Shown here piece by piece: positions 1 through 11,386 of a stretch of DNA of 64,000 bases. The notes below the pieces were generated by a model. It was given only the letters and a program-made list of their open reading frames with translations, was not told where the DNA came from and did not search any database. The DNA lies in assembly GCF_003473485.1 (NCBI RefSeq), contig NC_053048.1, positions 29,322,755-29,386,754 of the forward strand, in the 5' to 3' direction. Positions within the stretch are counted from its first letter, which is position 1. Each line of letters starts with the position of its first letter. The translations under genes and the position numbers were made by a program. The stretch is from Medicago truncatula. Lineage: Eukaryota > Streptophyta > Magnoliopsida > Fabales > Fabaceae.

Positions 1-447
1 TCCTTCCGACTCACAATAGAAAATGTAATATTCAATTCCATAATAGACTATTTTTTCAATTAAAATATCAAGGGTTTTATTATCAAGAATACCTTAATTT
101 CTAGGATCATAGATATCTTAAGAGGGATGAAGTAGTTATCGATACTTACGTCAATATTTGACATATAAAAAATATTATCATTGTCATTGATGGGATCGTC
201 ATCTTTTAAATTTTCATTAGATTGTTCGACATTATTTTCTTCTACGACCAATCCATCGTTATTCGAAGACTTTTCTACTTGTTTACAACTTTGTTTTAAT
301 CTCATGTGCATTTATATTTTGTTGCAAATTAGAATTTTGAACTCCCTTTAGTAACATCACGTGATAAATTCTAACTTAAACATGCGTTCATTGTGAATGT
401 CAATGCTACATAGTCTAACTTAAACATGCCTTCATTGTGAATGTGAA
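1..447. other. AT-rich left flank, no gene recognised
   Basis: No recognisable gene. An 83-codon open frame on the minus strand (60-311) is rich in Asn, Asp and Glu and matches no family I know. It has no visible splice or promoter context, so I treat it as chance or as debris of an element that begins outside the window. Confidence 0.4.
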
Positions 448-735
448 TGTCGACGGGTGATTACTGATTAGTATGCATGTCACACTGAATCTACGATTAA
501 AATGAGTTGCTGAAATCACGTAGAATTTCTGTTTCATGAGTGTTGTGTTCATCAACTGACTAGAAGAAAGGCTTAAGTGGGCTTTTCCTACTAGGTGCTT
601 CAACTGTCGTCCATATCTTGCGTCTTGCGGGGTCGGCGTTAATAAATTTTTCCGATTAAAAAAAAGTGTTTCATCTGTCTTACATGGATTAAGGCATTCT
701 TTAGAGTTTAGTGCATTTCAAATATGGTCCATACA
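448..735 (+). pseudogene. Fragment of an unidentified host gene, copy 1
   Basis: Degenerate copy of a segment that recurs near 26,540-26,875, 33,290-33,480 and 44,280-44,625. The best copy (44,368-44,619) reads as a hydrophobic, Cys- and Trp-containing peptide with the string FHEWCVHQLV; here the same DNA has lost short pieces and gained about 80 bp near 605-690. I do not recognise the parent gene. It lies on the 3' side of lectin-RLK copy A, as the other copies do for D, E and H, but a copia insertion now separates them. The right edge meets copia gag sequence near 745-755. Confidence 0.5.
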
Positions 736-751
736 TTTCTTTAGAGTTTAT

Positions 752-1885
752 GCAGACCCACACAACGAATGACTCTTTCGCGGCTCAAATCGGCATAAAG
801 TTGGATGGCTCTAACTATCCAGTATGGTCCCAAATTGTTGAGATGTATATCTCTGGAAAGGACAAATTGGGGTATATCAATGGACATCTGCCACAACCTC
901 TATCAACAGACCCGGGTTTTCGGAAATGGAGGACTGAAAACGCAATTATGAAGGGGTGGCTGATCAACTCGATGGACACATCTCTGATTTCCAATTTCAT
1001 TTGATTTCCAACTGCAAAAATGGTATGGGATTCTATATCTACAACTTATTTTGATGGTTCTGACACATCTCAAGTTTATGATCTAAAAAGACAGGTGACC
1101 AAAATAAAACAGAATGGAAGATCCATAGAAAAATATTGCAATGATCTTCAAAGGTTCTGGAGAGAAATTGATTTTCGTCGTCCTAACCCAATGGTGTGTC
1201 AAATTGATATACAAAAATATAAATCAATCATACAAGAAGATCGAGTGTATGTTTTTCTTGATGGGTTGGATGACCGACTAGATAAAGTTCGAAGTGATGT
1301 GCTTCAGTTGCAACCATTTCCTACTGTTGAACAGGCCTATGCTCATGTAAGAAGAGAAGACATTAGACAGGAAGTAATGATAACAGGAGCAGAGAACAGT
1401 TTTGGCGTTGTTATGCCCTCTAAAGGAGTCAAGATTGAAAAAAACCACTGCCTTCTCTTCATATGTCTCCTTCACTTGAGGGTAGAAAACCAATTGCAGC
1501 CTCTAAGACCAAGGCACCATCAGAAGGTGGAGGATGCACTCATTGTGGAAAGTTGAAGCATACACATGAAACTTATTTCAAGTTACATGGGTACCCAGAA
1601 TGGTGGAACGAATTCAAAGCAAAGAAACAACATGAAGCTGCTACTAATGGAGGGTCTGCCCGAGTTGCATTAATGAATTCAGAGCCTCAATTATCTTTCA
1701 TTTAATCTATAGAATCTCATAACACTGAAAAGACAAATAATGAACAAGGTAACTATGGTTATGCATTTCTTAATTCTAACCAGGAAGTTGATAATGGTTG
1801 GATAATTGAATCAAGAGCAACTGACCACATGACATTTGATTCGAGTGAATTTACCAAAATCACTCTGATAAGTGCTAGAAAGTTG
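752..1885 (+). pseudogene. Ty1/copia gag and start of protease, degenerate
   Basis: Reads, with frame breaks, as a plant copia Gag: LDGSNYPVWS near 806, then a UBN2-like capsid segment (1020-1400), then a zinc-knuckle-like stretch CTHCGKLKHTHETYFKLHGY (about 1535-1595). The protease begins with GWIIESRATDHM near 1796; the family consensus there is IIDSGATDHM, so the active-site Asp and Gly are replaced by Glu and Arg and the enzyme would be dead. In-frame stops occur at about 1003 and 1704. The reading is cut near 1885 by the nested element and resumes near 4441 after a gap of several hundred bases of pol. No LTR is visible on either side. Confidence 0.8.
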
Positions 1886-2055
1886 TATTTTAAATTAATA
1901 TTCAAAGCACTTTTATTACTTGTTTTGCAAGTTATTGAGGGAAAAGCCGAGAGATAGGTGATTATTGCCCTTTTACGCTTTATCTATCTTACTTCACCCA
2001 TTTGTGCAGAATTGGAACTCAAGACATCAAGCAAAGTACAAAGAGGCAGGATATG

Positions 2056-2400
2056 AAGTCACTCGCCTCCAACTCGCCATGGCCAGTCAAAGGTGAGCAA
2101 TTCCAGTAGCCAACAAAGATCCCACGCCACCAACTCGCAATGGCGAGTAAAAAGCGGGTACGTTCGCCATGGCGAGATCAAGGCGAACTTCAGAGGCGAG
2201 CAATTCCAAAGAGCATCGGTGTTTCACTCGCCTTCAGCTCGCAACAGCGAATGAAAGAAGGAGCAACTCACCATGGCGAGGGAATGTACTCGCGAGGCGA
2301 GTTAGGGCGGCTTAGGCTTCTCACAGCTGACGTGGCACAAACCCAATGGTGAAGGAACTTCACTCGCCCTGGCGAATGAAGGAGCTCGCGAGGCGAGTTG
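2056..2400. repeat. Cluster of short palindromes around CTCGCCATGGCGAG
   Basis: About 345 bp in which variants of actcgcc...ggcgagt recur, many as near-perfect palindromes (tcgccatggcgag, ctcgcgaggcgagt). It is far more GC-rich than the surroundings. The 70-codon open frame across it (2140-2352) follows from its unusual composition and is not a gene. It lies in the untranslated leader of the nested element. Confidence 0.75.
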
Positions 2401-3192
2401 ATGCAGAATTAAAATTTTATAAATAGCTCATTCAATCATTTCATTTAGGACACTGAGTTTTTCATAGTTTTTCACTTGTAATATTCTTAGAGAGAGAGAT
2501 AGGGCTTGTTCTTGATAGAGTGAGAGTGATAGAAAGTGGATTATACATCATTTTGTTGAGAGATCACAAGTGTGTAATGGATCCTTCCCTTTCAATTCAT
2601 TCTTGCAAGGCTTCCATGACAATGAGTAGCTAAATCTCCTTTGTTGGGATTAGAGGTACTTGATCTTAGCTTAACATGTAATCTTTTGATCTATAAATAT
2701 ATGGTTCTAGCATTTGATTTGATATTGATGTTATTCTTGCACTTTAATGCTTATGTTTGATTTAATTGTGATTGAGAAATACTTTTGAATCTAGGTTTAG
2801 AATAATCATCTATCAAAACATAGGTTCTAGACATGGAATTGATGTTTTGATAATCACCTTTTGTATCCAAACTTAAAAGCTTTCTTACCATTCAATAGAT
2901 TGAGAAATCATCGATTAAATGATAAGATCAACTCTTTAATCATTCAATAGTTTGAGACATCGACGATTGAATGATACAATTGATTTCACAATATTGTTTG
3001 GACACGAATGGTGTTGTCGAGGGATACGTGATAATATCAAAGAAAAGCTAGAATCCATGTATGATCATTAGGTTACGTGTGACGCTTGATCAAGGAACTC
3101 TAATCCTAACAAGTTTCACGCCTTATTAATCTCAACTTTATCATTTGAAATTTAGTTATTAAAACAAACAACGAATTATCGTTTAACTTAGA

Positions 3193-3940
3193 ATGATATT
3201 TGGTGTCGAACGGTCCGTGATATCGCACAAGTTTCATACCTGGCTGTTTTGCAGGTATGGCTCCAAAGAAACCGACAACACCGGTAAACGAAAGAAAGGA
3301 GAAGCATCCGCACCACGACCCCTACCTAGAAACCAACCTTACGACCAAGAGAGATTTAAATCTCGATACCACCAAGATAGATACAGGGAACTGCTTAAAC
3401 AGAGTATGTGGCCCAAGAAATATTTTAACATAAGCCCTCAAGGACCCTACCAAGACCTCCTGAAACTTTTAACTGACCAAGGGTGGGGAAGACTGCTCCA
3501 ACCTATCACCGACCTCAATGCTGAGCTCGTGCGTGAATTCTACGCCAATGCTCTTCCCAAAAACCTCACCGACCCATTCATCTTTAAAACCTATGTGAGA
3601 GGTTGAACCATCCGCTTCGATCGTGAAGCAATTAACACATATCTTGGTGACCCATTTTCCGCTAAGTGATGAGGATGATATGGATGAATTCCATGAAAAC
3701 CAAAACAGAGGCACCTTTGACATTGATCCAATGAAAGAAACAATGAAGAGGGGTATCTTGTTAGAGGGTACAACATATGATGTGAGCGATGCTAGCAGAG
3801 AGTACCGCGCCCATAATGAGTCCGGGGAAAGCGAGGCGGGTTTTTGGTTCACCTTTTCCTTGAAGTGTGACAAGCTTCAATTCCCAAGCAATAGTGTGGG
3901 CTATGTCGACTTTGATGCCCTTGAGAATGTAGTAGATTAG
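3193..3940 (+). pseudogene. Putative plant transposon protein domain, broken
   Basis: The frame from 3193 gives a basic Pro/Arg-rich N-terminus followed by YFNISPQGPYQDLLKLL and LVREFYANAL, then a stop at 3604. The same domain continues past the stop as TIRFDREAINTYLGDP and then shifts to a frame containing DDMDEFHENQNRGTFDI (3680-3725). These pieces match the N-terminal half of the plant retroelement protein that databases call 'putative plant transposon protein' (recalled from family knowledge). No catalytic function is known. The coding order is lost where the inverted copy begins. Confidence 0.6.
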
Positions 3941-4433
3941 TGGGCATACATCCACGATACAATCGGACAAGTGGCTGTTGGGTTTGACATTGTGAAGGAT
4001 AAACTTCAGGATGAATTTAGAGGTGTTGTTCATAAATTTATACTGAGCGCGGTACTCTCTGCCAGCATCGCTCACATCATATGTTGTACCCTCTAACAAG
4101 ATACCCCTCTTGATTGTTTCTTTCATTGGCTCAATGTCAAAGGTGCCTCTGTTTTGGTTTTCATGGAATTCATCCATATCATCCTCATCACTTAGCGGAA
4201 AATGGGTCACCAAGATATGTGTTAATTGCTTCGCGATCGAAGCGGATGGTTCGACCTCTCACATAGGTTTTAAAGACGAATGGGTCGGTAAGGTTTTCGG
4301 GAAGAGCATTGGTGTAGAATTCACGCACGAGCTCAACTTTGAGGTCGGTGATAGGTTGGAGCAGTCTTCCCCACCCTTGGTCAGTTAAAAGTTTCAGGAG
4401 GTCTTGGTAGGGTCCTTGAGGGCTTATGTTAAA
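3428..4433. repeat. Large inverted repeat, arms about 390 bp
   Basis: The right arm (about 4046-4433) is the reverse complement of the left arm (about 3428-3817) with only scattered differences, for example gatcgtgaag versus gatcgcgaag in the reversed reading. The spacer is about 230 bp. Both arms encode the transposon-protein domain on opposite strands, which is why similar peptides appear in both directions. A transcript across it would fold into a long hairpin. Confidence 0.9.
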
Positions 4434-4440
4434 AACTTTC

Positions 4441-5290
4441 TCGGGGGTTATATTATGTGGATGATTTCAGTTCTGGTAGAGCCCATCATATGCGTCACAA
4501 TACTGATACTAAGGAAAGGCAAATATGGCTATGGCATCATCGGGCATCTATCCTTTGGTTATATGAAGTATTTACTACTTGATTTATTTTCACATGTACA
4601 CGATACAGAGCTAAAATTTAATACTTGTATTTTATCCAAAAATCATCGTGTATCTTATCCAATTAGCTTGAATAAAAGTAATGTTCCTTTTTCATTGGTC
4701 CACTCTGATGTTTGGGGGCCTTCCCCAATAGCTACTGTTTCTGCCATTCGTTGGTTTGTGATATTTGTCGATGATTGTACTCGAATGACTTGGTTATATA
4801 CATTGTGCCGTAAAGATGATGTCTTTAGTGTTTTTCAAACATTCCATGCAATGATTAAGACACAATTTTCAGCTAAACTTCAGATTCTTCGTTCTGACAA
4901 TGGTGGAGAATAAATCAACAAGGATTTTCAAGCTTATTTCCAACTTCATGAAACTTCTTGTGCTCAAACACCACAACAAAACGGGGCTGCAGAACAGAAG
5001 CACCGACATATCCTAGAAACAGCTCGTGCTCTCCTAATTGGTGCTCATATGCCTCGTAGTTATTGGACAGATGCAATAGCTACAGCTGTACATTTGATAA
5101 ACTGAACATGTTCCACTACCTACTGTTTTAATGATCCATCCATGAGTCTTTGGATGTGTTGCCTTTGTTCATCTACATAAAAATCAACGCACTAAACTTG
5201 ATCCTTGTACTGTTCGATGTGTTTTTCTAGGATATGGCCCCCATAAGAAGGGATATCGTTGTTACAATCCAATCACGAAACGGACCTACA
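4441..5290 (+). pseudogene. Copia integrase region, degenerate
   Basis: Resumption of the first copia element. The pre-integrase zinc-binding region is damaged (HLSFGYMKYLLLDLFSHVHD), followed by the integrase core: HSDVWGPSPIATVS, DDCTRMTWLYTLC and LRSDNGGE supply the first two Asp positions of the DDE triad. A stop follows directly (4911-4913), then AQTPQQNGAAEQKHRHILE carries the Glu helix with the usual Arg changed to Lys. After 5100 the reading shifts frame several times. Non-functional. Confidence 0.8.
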
Positions 5291-5295
5291 TCACC

Positions 5296-6508
5296 ATGGA
5301 TGTCACATTTGTGGAATCTGAATATTTCTATTCCTTTTCACCCATATCTAATTCTCCTCTTCAAGGGGAGTTACAAGATGAAGAGCAAAATTGGGTAAAT
5401 TTGCCACCATATGAAGATGACCCTATACATGAAGAAGTGAGGTTGGCTGTGCATACTTTTGAATCTGTTGAACCTGACCTTATGATGACTGATGAAGAGC
5501 AGAGAAAAGTGAATGATTGTAGTGCGACACAAGTTGTTGAACTAGAAGCTGAAATTGAAAATAAGTCAAATCATCAACTCACTTCTTAGTACATGATGAC
5601 CCATCTCTTGAGAATTGTCCTGAGGTAAATATTCCTACTCCATATCCTCGTATAAATGATTTAGATACATCTGTCCGTTACAACTTACCTTTTAGACAGA
5701 GTCGTGGTAAGCCACCTAAGCGGTACTCCCTAGATTTTGAGAAGAAAATGTCAAAATATCCAATTGCTAATTATGTATCTACTCATAAATTATCAGAACC
5801 TGTTAAAGCTTTTGTGCATACTTTGTCCTCCTTCCATGTTCCTAGTAGAATACAAGAAGTCTTAACAGATCCAAAGTGGGTACAAGCAATTAATGAGGAA
5901 ATGGATTACTTACAAAAGAATAATACATGATGTCTAGTTTCATTACCAAAAGGAAAAAAAACATTAGGGTGCATATAGGTTTTCTCTATTAAGCACAAAG
6001 CAGATGGATCCATTAAAAGGTACAAGGCAAGGCTGGTGGCAAGGGGGTACACCCAAACATATGGTGTGGATTATAAAGAAACGTTCTCACCAGTAGCAAA
6101 ACTAAACACTATTCGTGTTTTGTTGTCATTAGCAGCGAATTTAGACTGGCCATTGCATCAATTTGATGTGAAAAATGCATTCCTTCATGGAGATATCGAA
6201 GAAGAAGTCTATATGGATATTCCACCAGGGTACAACACATCTTCAAAGGCTGAAGTAGTGTGTAAGTTGCAACGAGCATTGTACGGGCATGGTTCGGTCG
6301 ATTTAGTGCAGCTATGAGAATGTATGGTTTTCAACAAAGTAATTTTGACCATACTCTATTTTTGAAACACCGTTTGGGAAAGGTAACAGCCTTAATAATA
6401 TATGTGGATGGCATGATCATTACAGGGGATGATATGGAAGAAATATCAAGACTCCAAGAGCAATTGGCAACTGAACTTGAGATGAAAAATCTTGGAGGAC
6501 TTAGGTAG
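5296..6508 (+). pseudogene. Copia reverse transcriptase, truncated
   Basis: Linker (5296-5589) and then the RVT_2-type reverse transcriptase: TDPKWVQAINEEMDYLQK (about 5868), a stop at 5928, [20 protein letters not shown] (about 6020-6080) and [20 protein letters not shown] (about 6155-6210). A frame break near 6290 removes part of the fingers/palm. The catalytic YVDD is YVDG near 6400, so the active site is destroyed. Homology stops at LGGLR (6508); RNase H and the 3' LTR are missing. The next about 90 bp are unclassified and join lectin-RLK pseudogene A. Confidence 0.85.
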
Positions 6509-6587
6509 TCTACCTTGCACAACTTAGATAGTGCCGCGAAACGTCTTAAAGAAAGCGACCTGATCGTGACTCACCCCGGTAATAGTT

Positions 6588-7729
6588 TCAAAGCTCTGTC
6601 ATAATTTGAAAATTACAAAAACAACACACCCTTTTCACAACAACCTCAAGTTTGGAATTTGGTATCACACCTTTGTAGACTCTACCAAATCCACCAACTC
6701 CCAACAGCCCCTTTACCATGAAACCCTTTGTGGCAAAGTATATATCTTTGAACTTAAATCTATGTGGGCCATATTCATGTTCCCAATCTTCAAGAACCTT
6801 AGCAAACTTCTTCTGTTCGATATGATACATAATCCTTAAAGCTATTATGAATAGCAAACTTAGGAAAATCAAAGGCAACCCAACAGTTAAAGTTTTTGAC
6901 TCTTTTTTCTCATTAAATATTCCTAGTTCAGTAGCAAATATTCTTAGCTCAGGAAGTTTAGAGATTTCAAGGTTTTGAGCTTGGCCATTAACCTTAAAAC
7001 TCCAACCAAGAATATAATGGGAAGCTACAATTACCCCGGTTGAAGATGAGAATCCAACATACATTCTATTGTTGAGAATTGGAGAAAGATCTTTCGTGAA
7101 TGATAACAAAGGTCGTGCTGGTTTAACAACATTACAACCAAAATTAATTGGAGCTAATGTAACATCAATATTTTTCTTCACTCCATCATATTCTATCCAT
7201 ACCTGCATAGGATATCCACTAGAAAGGGATAAGTCGTTGAATCGACCAATAGCATTATAGTATCCTGCAGGAGTTGAATTAGCTGATTTCAAATTATTGA
7301 TGTCAATACCAGCATGGTTATTATTGATATCATCAAACTCAAGATCTTGAATAGTGTCAAGCTCAACAGCAAACACATGGTTGCTAGTGTTTCCAATGTT
7401 GGAATCGTTAAAGGGACCAAGGTATTGGTTTGGAAGTGAATCTGGTAGCCCTTTTGATATTCAGATTTTATGGCAAATAAAAAAGTAGTTGAGAAAGAAG
7501 ACACAGTTTCACTAGAAGTGTTTTTGAAAACTATAGGATTTGGATAGAAAGCATGTGCTGTATCTTGCCCGATATCATTGGTGAGTCTTAGTAAGCCAGT
7601 TGAAGTTAACTCAGCAATACCATCAAGATATAAATGTGATGATTGGAATCCTTTATAGATGAAACCGTTGTCTTCACTTGCTACCAATGTAACAAGCAAA
7701 CATAACATAAAGACAAACTTGAGGAACAT
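6588..7729 (-). pseudogene. Lectin receptor kinase copy A, truncated pseudogene
   Basis: Start codon at 7727-7729 with a normal signal peptide (MFLKFVFMLCLLVTLVAS) and the first 85 or so lectin-domain residues. A small internal deletion near 7455 removes the segment that reads GHGIVFVVSPT in sister genes and shifts the frame; the rest of the lectin domain and the membrane span (TVGLPLIFLSLLFIIALRIM) continue in a second frame to 6588. The kinase domain is cut just after the P-loop GVGGFGRV and a changed lysine box (VVVKRV), so there is no catalytic loop. The 3' boundary abuts copia debris. Copy E stops in nearly the same part of the gene. At most a lectin-plus-membrane-anchor product could be made, and only after frame repair. 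Confidence 0.9.
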
Positions 7730-8877
7730 GATTTTAGTTTGTGAATGAACAATGCTTGTGTAGTTCTGTTCGGTGTTTGTTATTTATAAGATTTTGTGCT
7801 AAGTGAAGGAAAAATTGCATGTCTAATTTGGGTAAATAAAATAACCATCACATGGTTACTAAAATTGCATCCAACTCCTATTAAGTAATGTCTTGTTTAG
7901 TTTAGTGAAAAAAATGTGTTACACATTTGAACCACAAATTTTCTTTCCATCTGTAGTAGTGGGGGAATGTTTTTCAACGTTTATATATTCGAAGTCTTGA
8001 TGCAAAATTGAATATGTGAAATTAAAACATTAATGTTGTCTAATTTCTTAAAAAGGTTAACGGTGTTTTGTTCCCTCTAATATAGGTTATTTCTGGTTTA
8101 CCATCTTGCAATTTTTTTTTTAATCATTTTTATAATTTGAAGATTTTTTGGTTTTGGATCTTCATGGCTTCAAGTTACAAAATTTATGGTACTTTCGTCC
8201 ATGTAATTTGAGCAAATTTTGGTTTACCCCTGTAATTGAGCAAAATTTGGTTTATCCTATGTCATAATTTGTAAAGGTCCAAAACCAAAAAAATCAAATT
8301 ACAAAGGTGGAATCTAAAAAACATATTTTACAAGATAGTAAATTGAAAATGATTTATATTACAGGGAATAAAACATTATTAGCCACTCTTAAAATAAGTT
8401 TTTTTTTTTTTTGGTACAATGATAAGTATTTTAATTTCACAATGATAATAAATATGTGTCACATTTTTTATGTTTATTGATGATGAATATATGTCCGGTG
8501 TTTTTTATGTATAAATGAAAATATATTTATGGGTTTCATATCATTGATGAACCACAACCATGGACGTCCTTTCATAGCATCTCTAACCATAACAGGTCTT
8601 TCAATAACAGATTCAGCAGCCGATAAAAATGCATAATAAACATGGTGCTGGAAACCCTCTCTCAATAAAAAAAAAACCAGAGTTTGATTCTTGGAGTCAC
8701 CTATTTAAAAGATAATCCATTTTTGTATAAATTGAAGGAATATCTTGTTGCCTGCTAAAAAAATAGCATCATAACAAGTTCAAAAGATTTAAAGTTGTAA
8801 AGATCACCCTGAACATTATAATAATATAATTTTTTGTAAGGTGGATGATGCACACTTTAAAAGAACTAAATTAATTT
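7730..8877. other. Promoter side of copy A and intergenic DNA
   Basis: Immediately upstream of copy A (7735-7810) is the leader shared by the cluster, including an AT-rich TATA-like ttataaata on the minus strand. The rest is AT-rich and holds one MITE (8055-8384). A 63-codon minus-strand open frame (8474-8665) has no recognisable relative. No further gene seen. Confidence 0.5.
8055..8384. mobile_element. MITE with GGTTAA/TTAGCC termini
   Basis: About 330 bp with imperfect terminal inverted repeats: the left end ggttaacggtgttttgttcc pairs with the right end read on the opposite strand (ggctaataatgttttattcc), and the similarity extends about 50 bp inward. Flanks carry related tcttaaaa sequence, which fits an 8-10 bp Mutator-like target duplication but is too A-rich to be sure. 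No coding capacity. Confidence 0.65.
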
Positions 8878-8910
8878 TTTGTTTAAAGTAAACGGAAGAA
8901 AAAATAAAAG

Positions 8911-11342
8911 ATGAGCGAGAGCGTGAGAGTGGGAGAACGAGCGCGACCTGGTTGGGGTTTCCGACAATCTTCACGCCGGTTTCTCTCACTGGTGAGGCGC
9001 TCTGGGGGGGAAGGGCCATATGTCGGGGAGGCAGAAACGGGGAGGGAACAAGGGGATTGGATCAGGGTGAGAAACAGAAGAAGGAAAGCAATGGGACCGT
9101 TTCAGGACGGACGGAACGAACAGCAGCAAGGCAATGGACAAGGAGGGATGGTTTCTTCATCGGAATGCAGAGGTTATCAGGATTATAGGTTTGGTTATCG
9201 CAGTAGGTCAGCTAGAAGAGAAGGGTCACGGTTAACTCCTTCTAGGGTTAGGGTTTTGCATGGGACTGTTCGCGGAAGGTCGAGGTCCTTACGTTACGGT
9301 CGCCCATTCTCGTGCTCCAGAGAAGATGTGCCTCGACAGCTGCATAATGTTCATGGAGACAGCCTTATGGAATGGAAAGGGATTAACAGAGGTGTTGATT
9401 CGCGTTTAACAGTGCACAACAGTGGTAACAATGGTACAACGTCTCATGTAACGGCGGTGTTCTATATTACAAATTTCCCGAATCGCCTTTTGTTTGTTGA
9501 TTTGAAGAAAGGTTTGGAGGTATGTGGTATTTTATCGGATGTGTATCTTTCTCGTTTCCGTAATTTTCATGGTCAGCGATTTGGTTTTGCCAATTTTTTG
9601 AAGGTTCGTGATGTTTCTAAATTGAAAAAGGCCCTTAACAATGTTTTCTTTGGGGACCTTAGAATGTTTGCGAATGTGGAAAAATATGATAGATTTGTTG
9701 ATGCTTGTGAGGGTAGTGCTGGAGGAGAGGAGAGGGATGGTGTTAAGAGGGTTGAGGGAGAAAAAATGAAGGAGGCCGAGGGAGAAAAAAATAAAGGAGT
9801 TATGGTGGGAAAAAATCGAGGGAGTGGGAGGGTGGTAAGGATGAGTTAAGGGTTAGTTGGAAGTTGGCCTTATAGAAGGTTAAAGTGGCAGCCATACGCT
9901 GTGAGCTTGAGAGGGAGAAGGAGAGGGTGATTAAGGTGGGGGAGGTTGATTGTGGGGGGAAGTTGGCGGCGTCGAGGAAGGAGGAAGGTGCGAAGTTGGA
10001 GTCTCCTTCGACGAAGGAGGTTGCTAAACCGATATCTTGTGAGGTGGAGGGGAAGGCATCCGTTAGTGGTAATATTGGTTCCGAGGTGATTAGAGCTTAT
10101 TTACCGTATCATGATGATGTTATGTGGGCTAACAGATGTATTTTGGCCAAGATTAAGGATGGTACGTCATTCATCGTAATTCAACAATCCTTTTTAGATG
10201 CTGGTTTTTCTGATTTCAAATTAATCTCTTTCGGTGGTGATAATGTTTTGTTGCACCCGTGTGTCGAAGGTGATTGTATGAATTTATTTAAATCCGCGTC
10301 GGACCTGATTGGGAATTTCTTATGTGACTGTCGTCCTTGGTCGAAAGATGCAAGTGTAATTTATGAGCGTGGTGCCTGGGTGCGGTGTTATGGTGTTCCT
10401 TTACATGCTTGGAATGATAATTTCTTTTTAGAGCTAGCCTCATCTCGAGGAAGGTTACTTAAAATTGATGATGCTACTATGAATAAAGATCGTATGGATT
10501 TTGCACGTTTCTTGATAGCAACTACTGATTTGAACGAGTTAAATTTTGTTGTTAATTTTTTGATTGACGAGCGGGAGTATCCAATTCGGCTTATTGAGGA
10601 TTTGGAGTTTGGGTTTGCTGTTGATGCTTGTTTAGCTGAATATGAAGATGATAACAAGTCTCAATGTTCAGGTCCGGTTTGTTTGCAAGAAGAGGAGCCT
10701 CTAGTCGATGCTTTAGTTCAACAAATGCACGATGACTGGTTACGCAAGTCTAATGAGGTTAAGGTAGGGAATAGTGACATGGATATTTCTAAATCTGTTA
10801 ATGTGAAGGATGAATGCTTCGATGCTAAGAAGATTTTGTGTTCTCCTCATACCTCTTTGATTAATGTCGAGAAAGCTCCTATGAAGGTCGTTGATCATAT
10901 TCGTAAGCCAAGTAAGAAGGGTAGGGTAACGAAAAGGCACAAAGTGGTACCATCATTGATTGGGTTGAAAAAGATTGCTCGTCTAGCAGAGACCGATAGG
11001 TGTGCCTTGATTAGATCGCTGAAAAAATATAGAGGTTCGAAAAGAAAATTGAGGAAGAGTGCTTCTTCTAAAACTTCTTCCAGTACATCGTCTTGTAACA
11101 AAAATGGTGTATCTTTGTCAGCGGGTTCAGGATCTTCAGGTGATTCCAAAGATTGGAAAAATTGGGTAGTCCTTCATGGGGAAGCAAAGGGGATGGAGGA
11201 TGACGTGGTAGAAGTGGGTAAGTCTATAGGTGTACGGTGTAAAAATAATTTTCAGGCACTATCTAGAGGAAGTGTGCGTGGAGGTTTCGTAGTTGGTGGG
11301 GAGGGGAGGGGGTTGGAGGTGAGGAAGATGACGGAGGTTTAG
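8911..11342 (+). pseudogene. LINE ORF1: RRM plus DUF4283-like protein, frame broken
   Basis: First part (8911-9849) has an Arg/Ser-rich N-terminus and an RNA-recognition-motif-like segment: AVFYITNFPNRLLFVDLKKG (RNP2-like) and GQRFGFANF (RNP1-like), about residues 180-260. A frame change near 9840 and a stop near 9875 lead to a second frame (9885-11342). This contains a region typical of plant LINE/DUF4283 proteins, VIYERGAWVRCYGVPLHAWN, and a basic, Ser-rich tail. ORF1 proteins of this clade bind the element's RNA. The two parts were most likely one reading frame in the active ancestor. The tail of ORF1 lies just before ORF2. Confidence 0.8.
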
Positions 11343-11386
11343 GGTGTGTGGGGTCGGTGTGGGGTGTTTTGGTGTGGGAGTTAGTT

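Larger units (their letters stand above)
1886..4440 (+). mobile_element. Nested retroelement remnant with plant transposon-protein domain
   Basis: Foreign DNA splitting the copia element. It holds a palindrome-rich block (2056-2400), an AT-rich leader (2410-3240) ending in a splice-acceptor-like tttgcag, a coding stretch of the 'putative plant transposon protein' type, and an inverted copy of that stretch. The leader resembles the insertion at 62,066-63,230 in phrases such as atatatggttctagc and in the sequence around 'ttggacac(a/g)aatg', so the two appear related. This layout recalls large legume Ty3/gypsy (Ogre-like) elements and their non-autonomous relatives, but no RT or LTR is present to prove it. 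Exact ends and target-site duplication were not resolved. Confidence 0.6.

Noticed and set aside
60-311. 83-codon minus-strand frame
   Set aside because: Low-complexity, no start or splice context, no recognisable family.
2140-2352. 70-codon open frame on the plus strand
   Set aside because: It spans the palindrome block; its composition follows from the repeats and no domain is visible.
3469-3873. 134-codon minus-strand frame and the 150-codon frame at 3761-4213
   Set aside because: They arise because the inverted repeat presents the same domain on both strands; neither is a separate gene.
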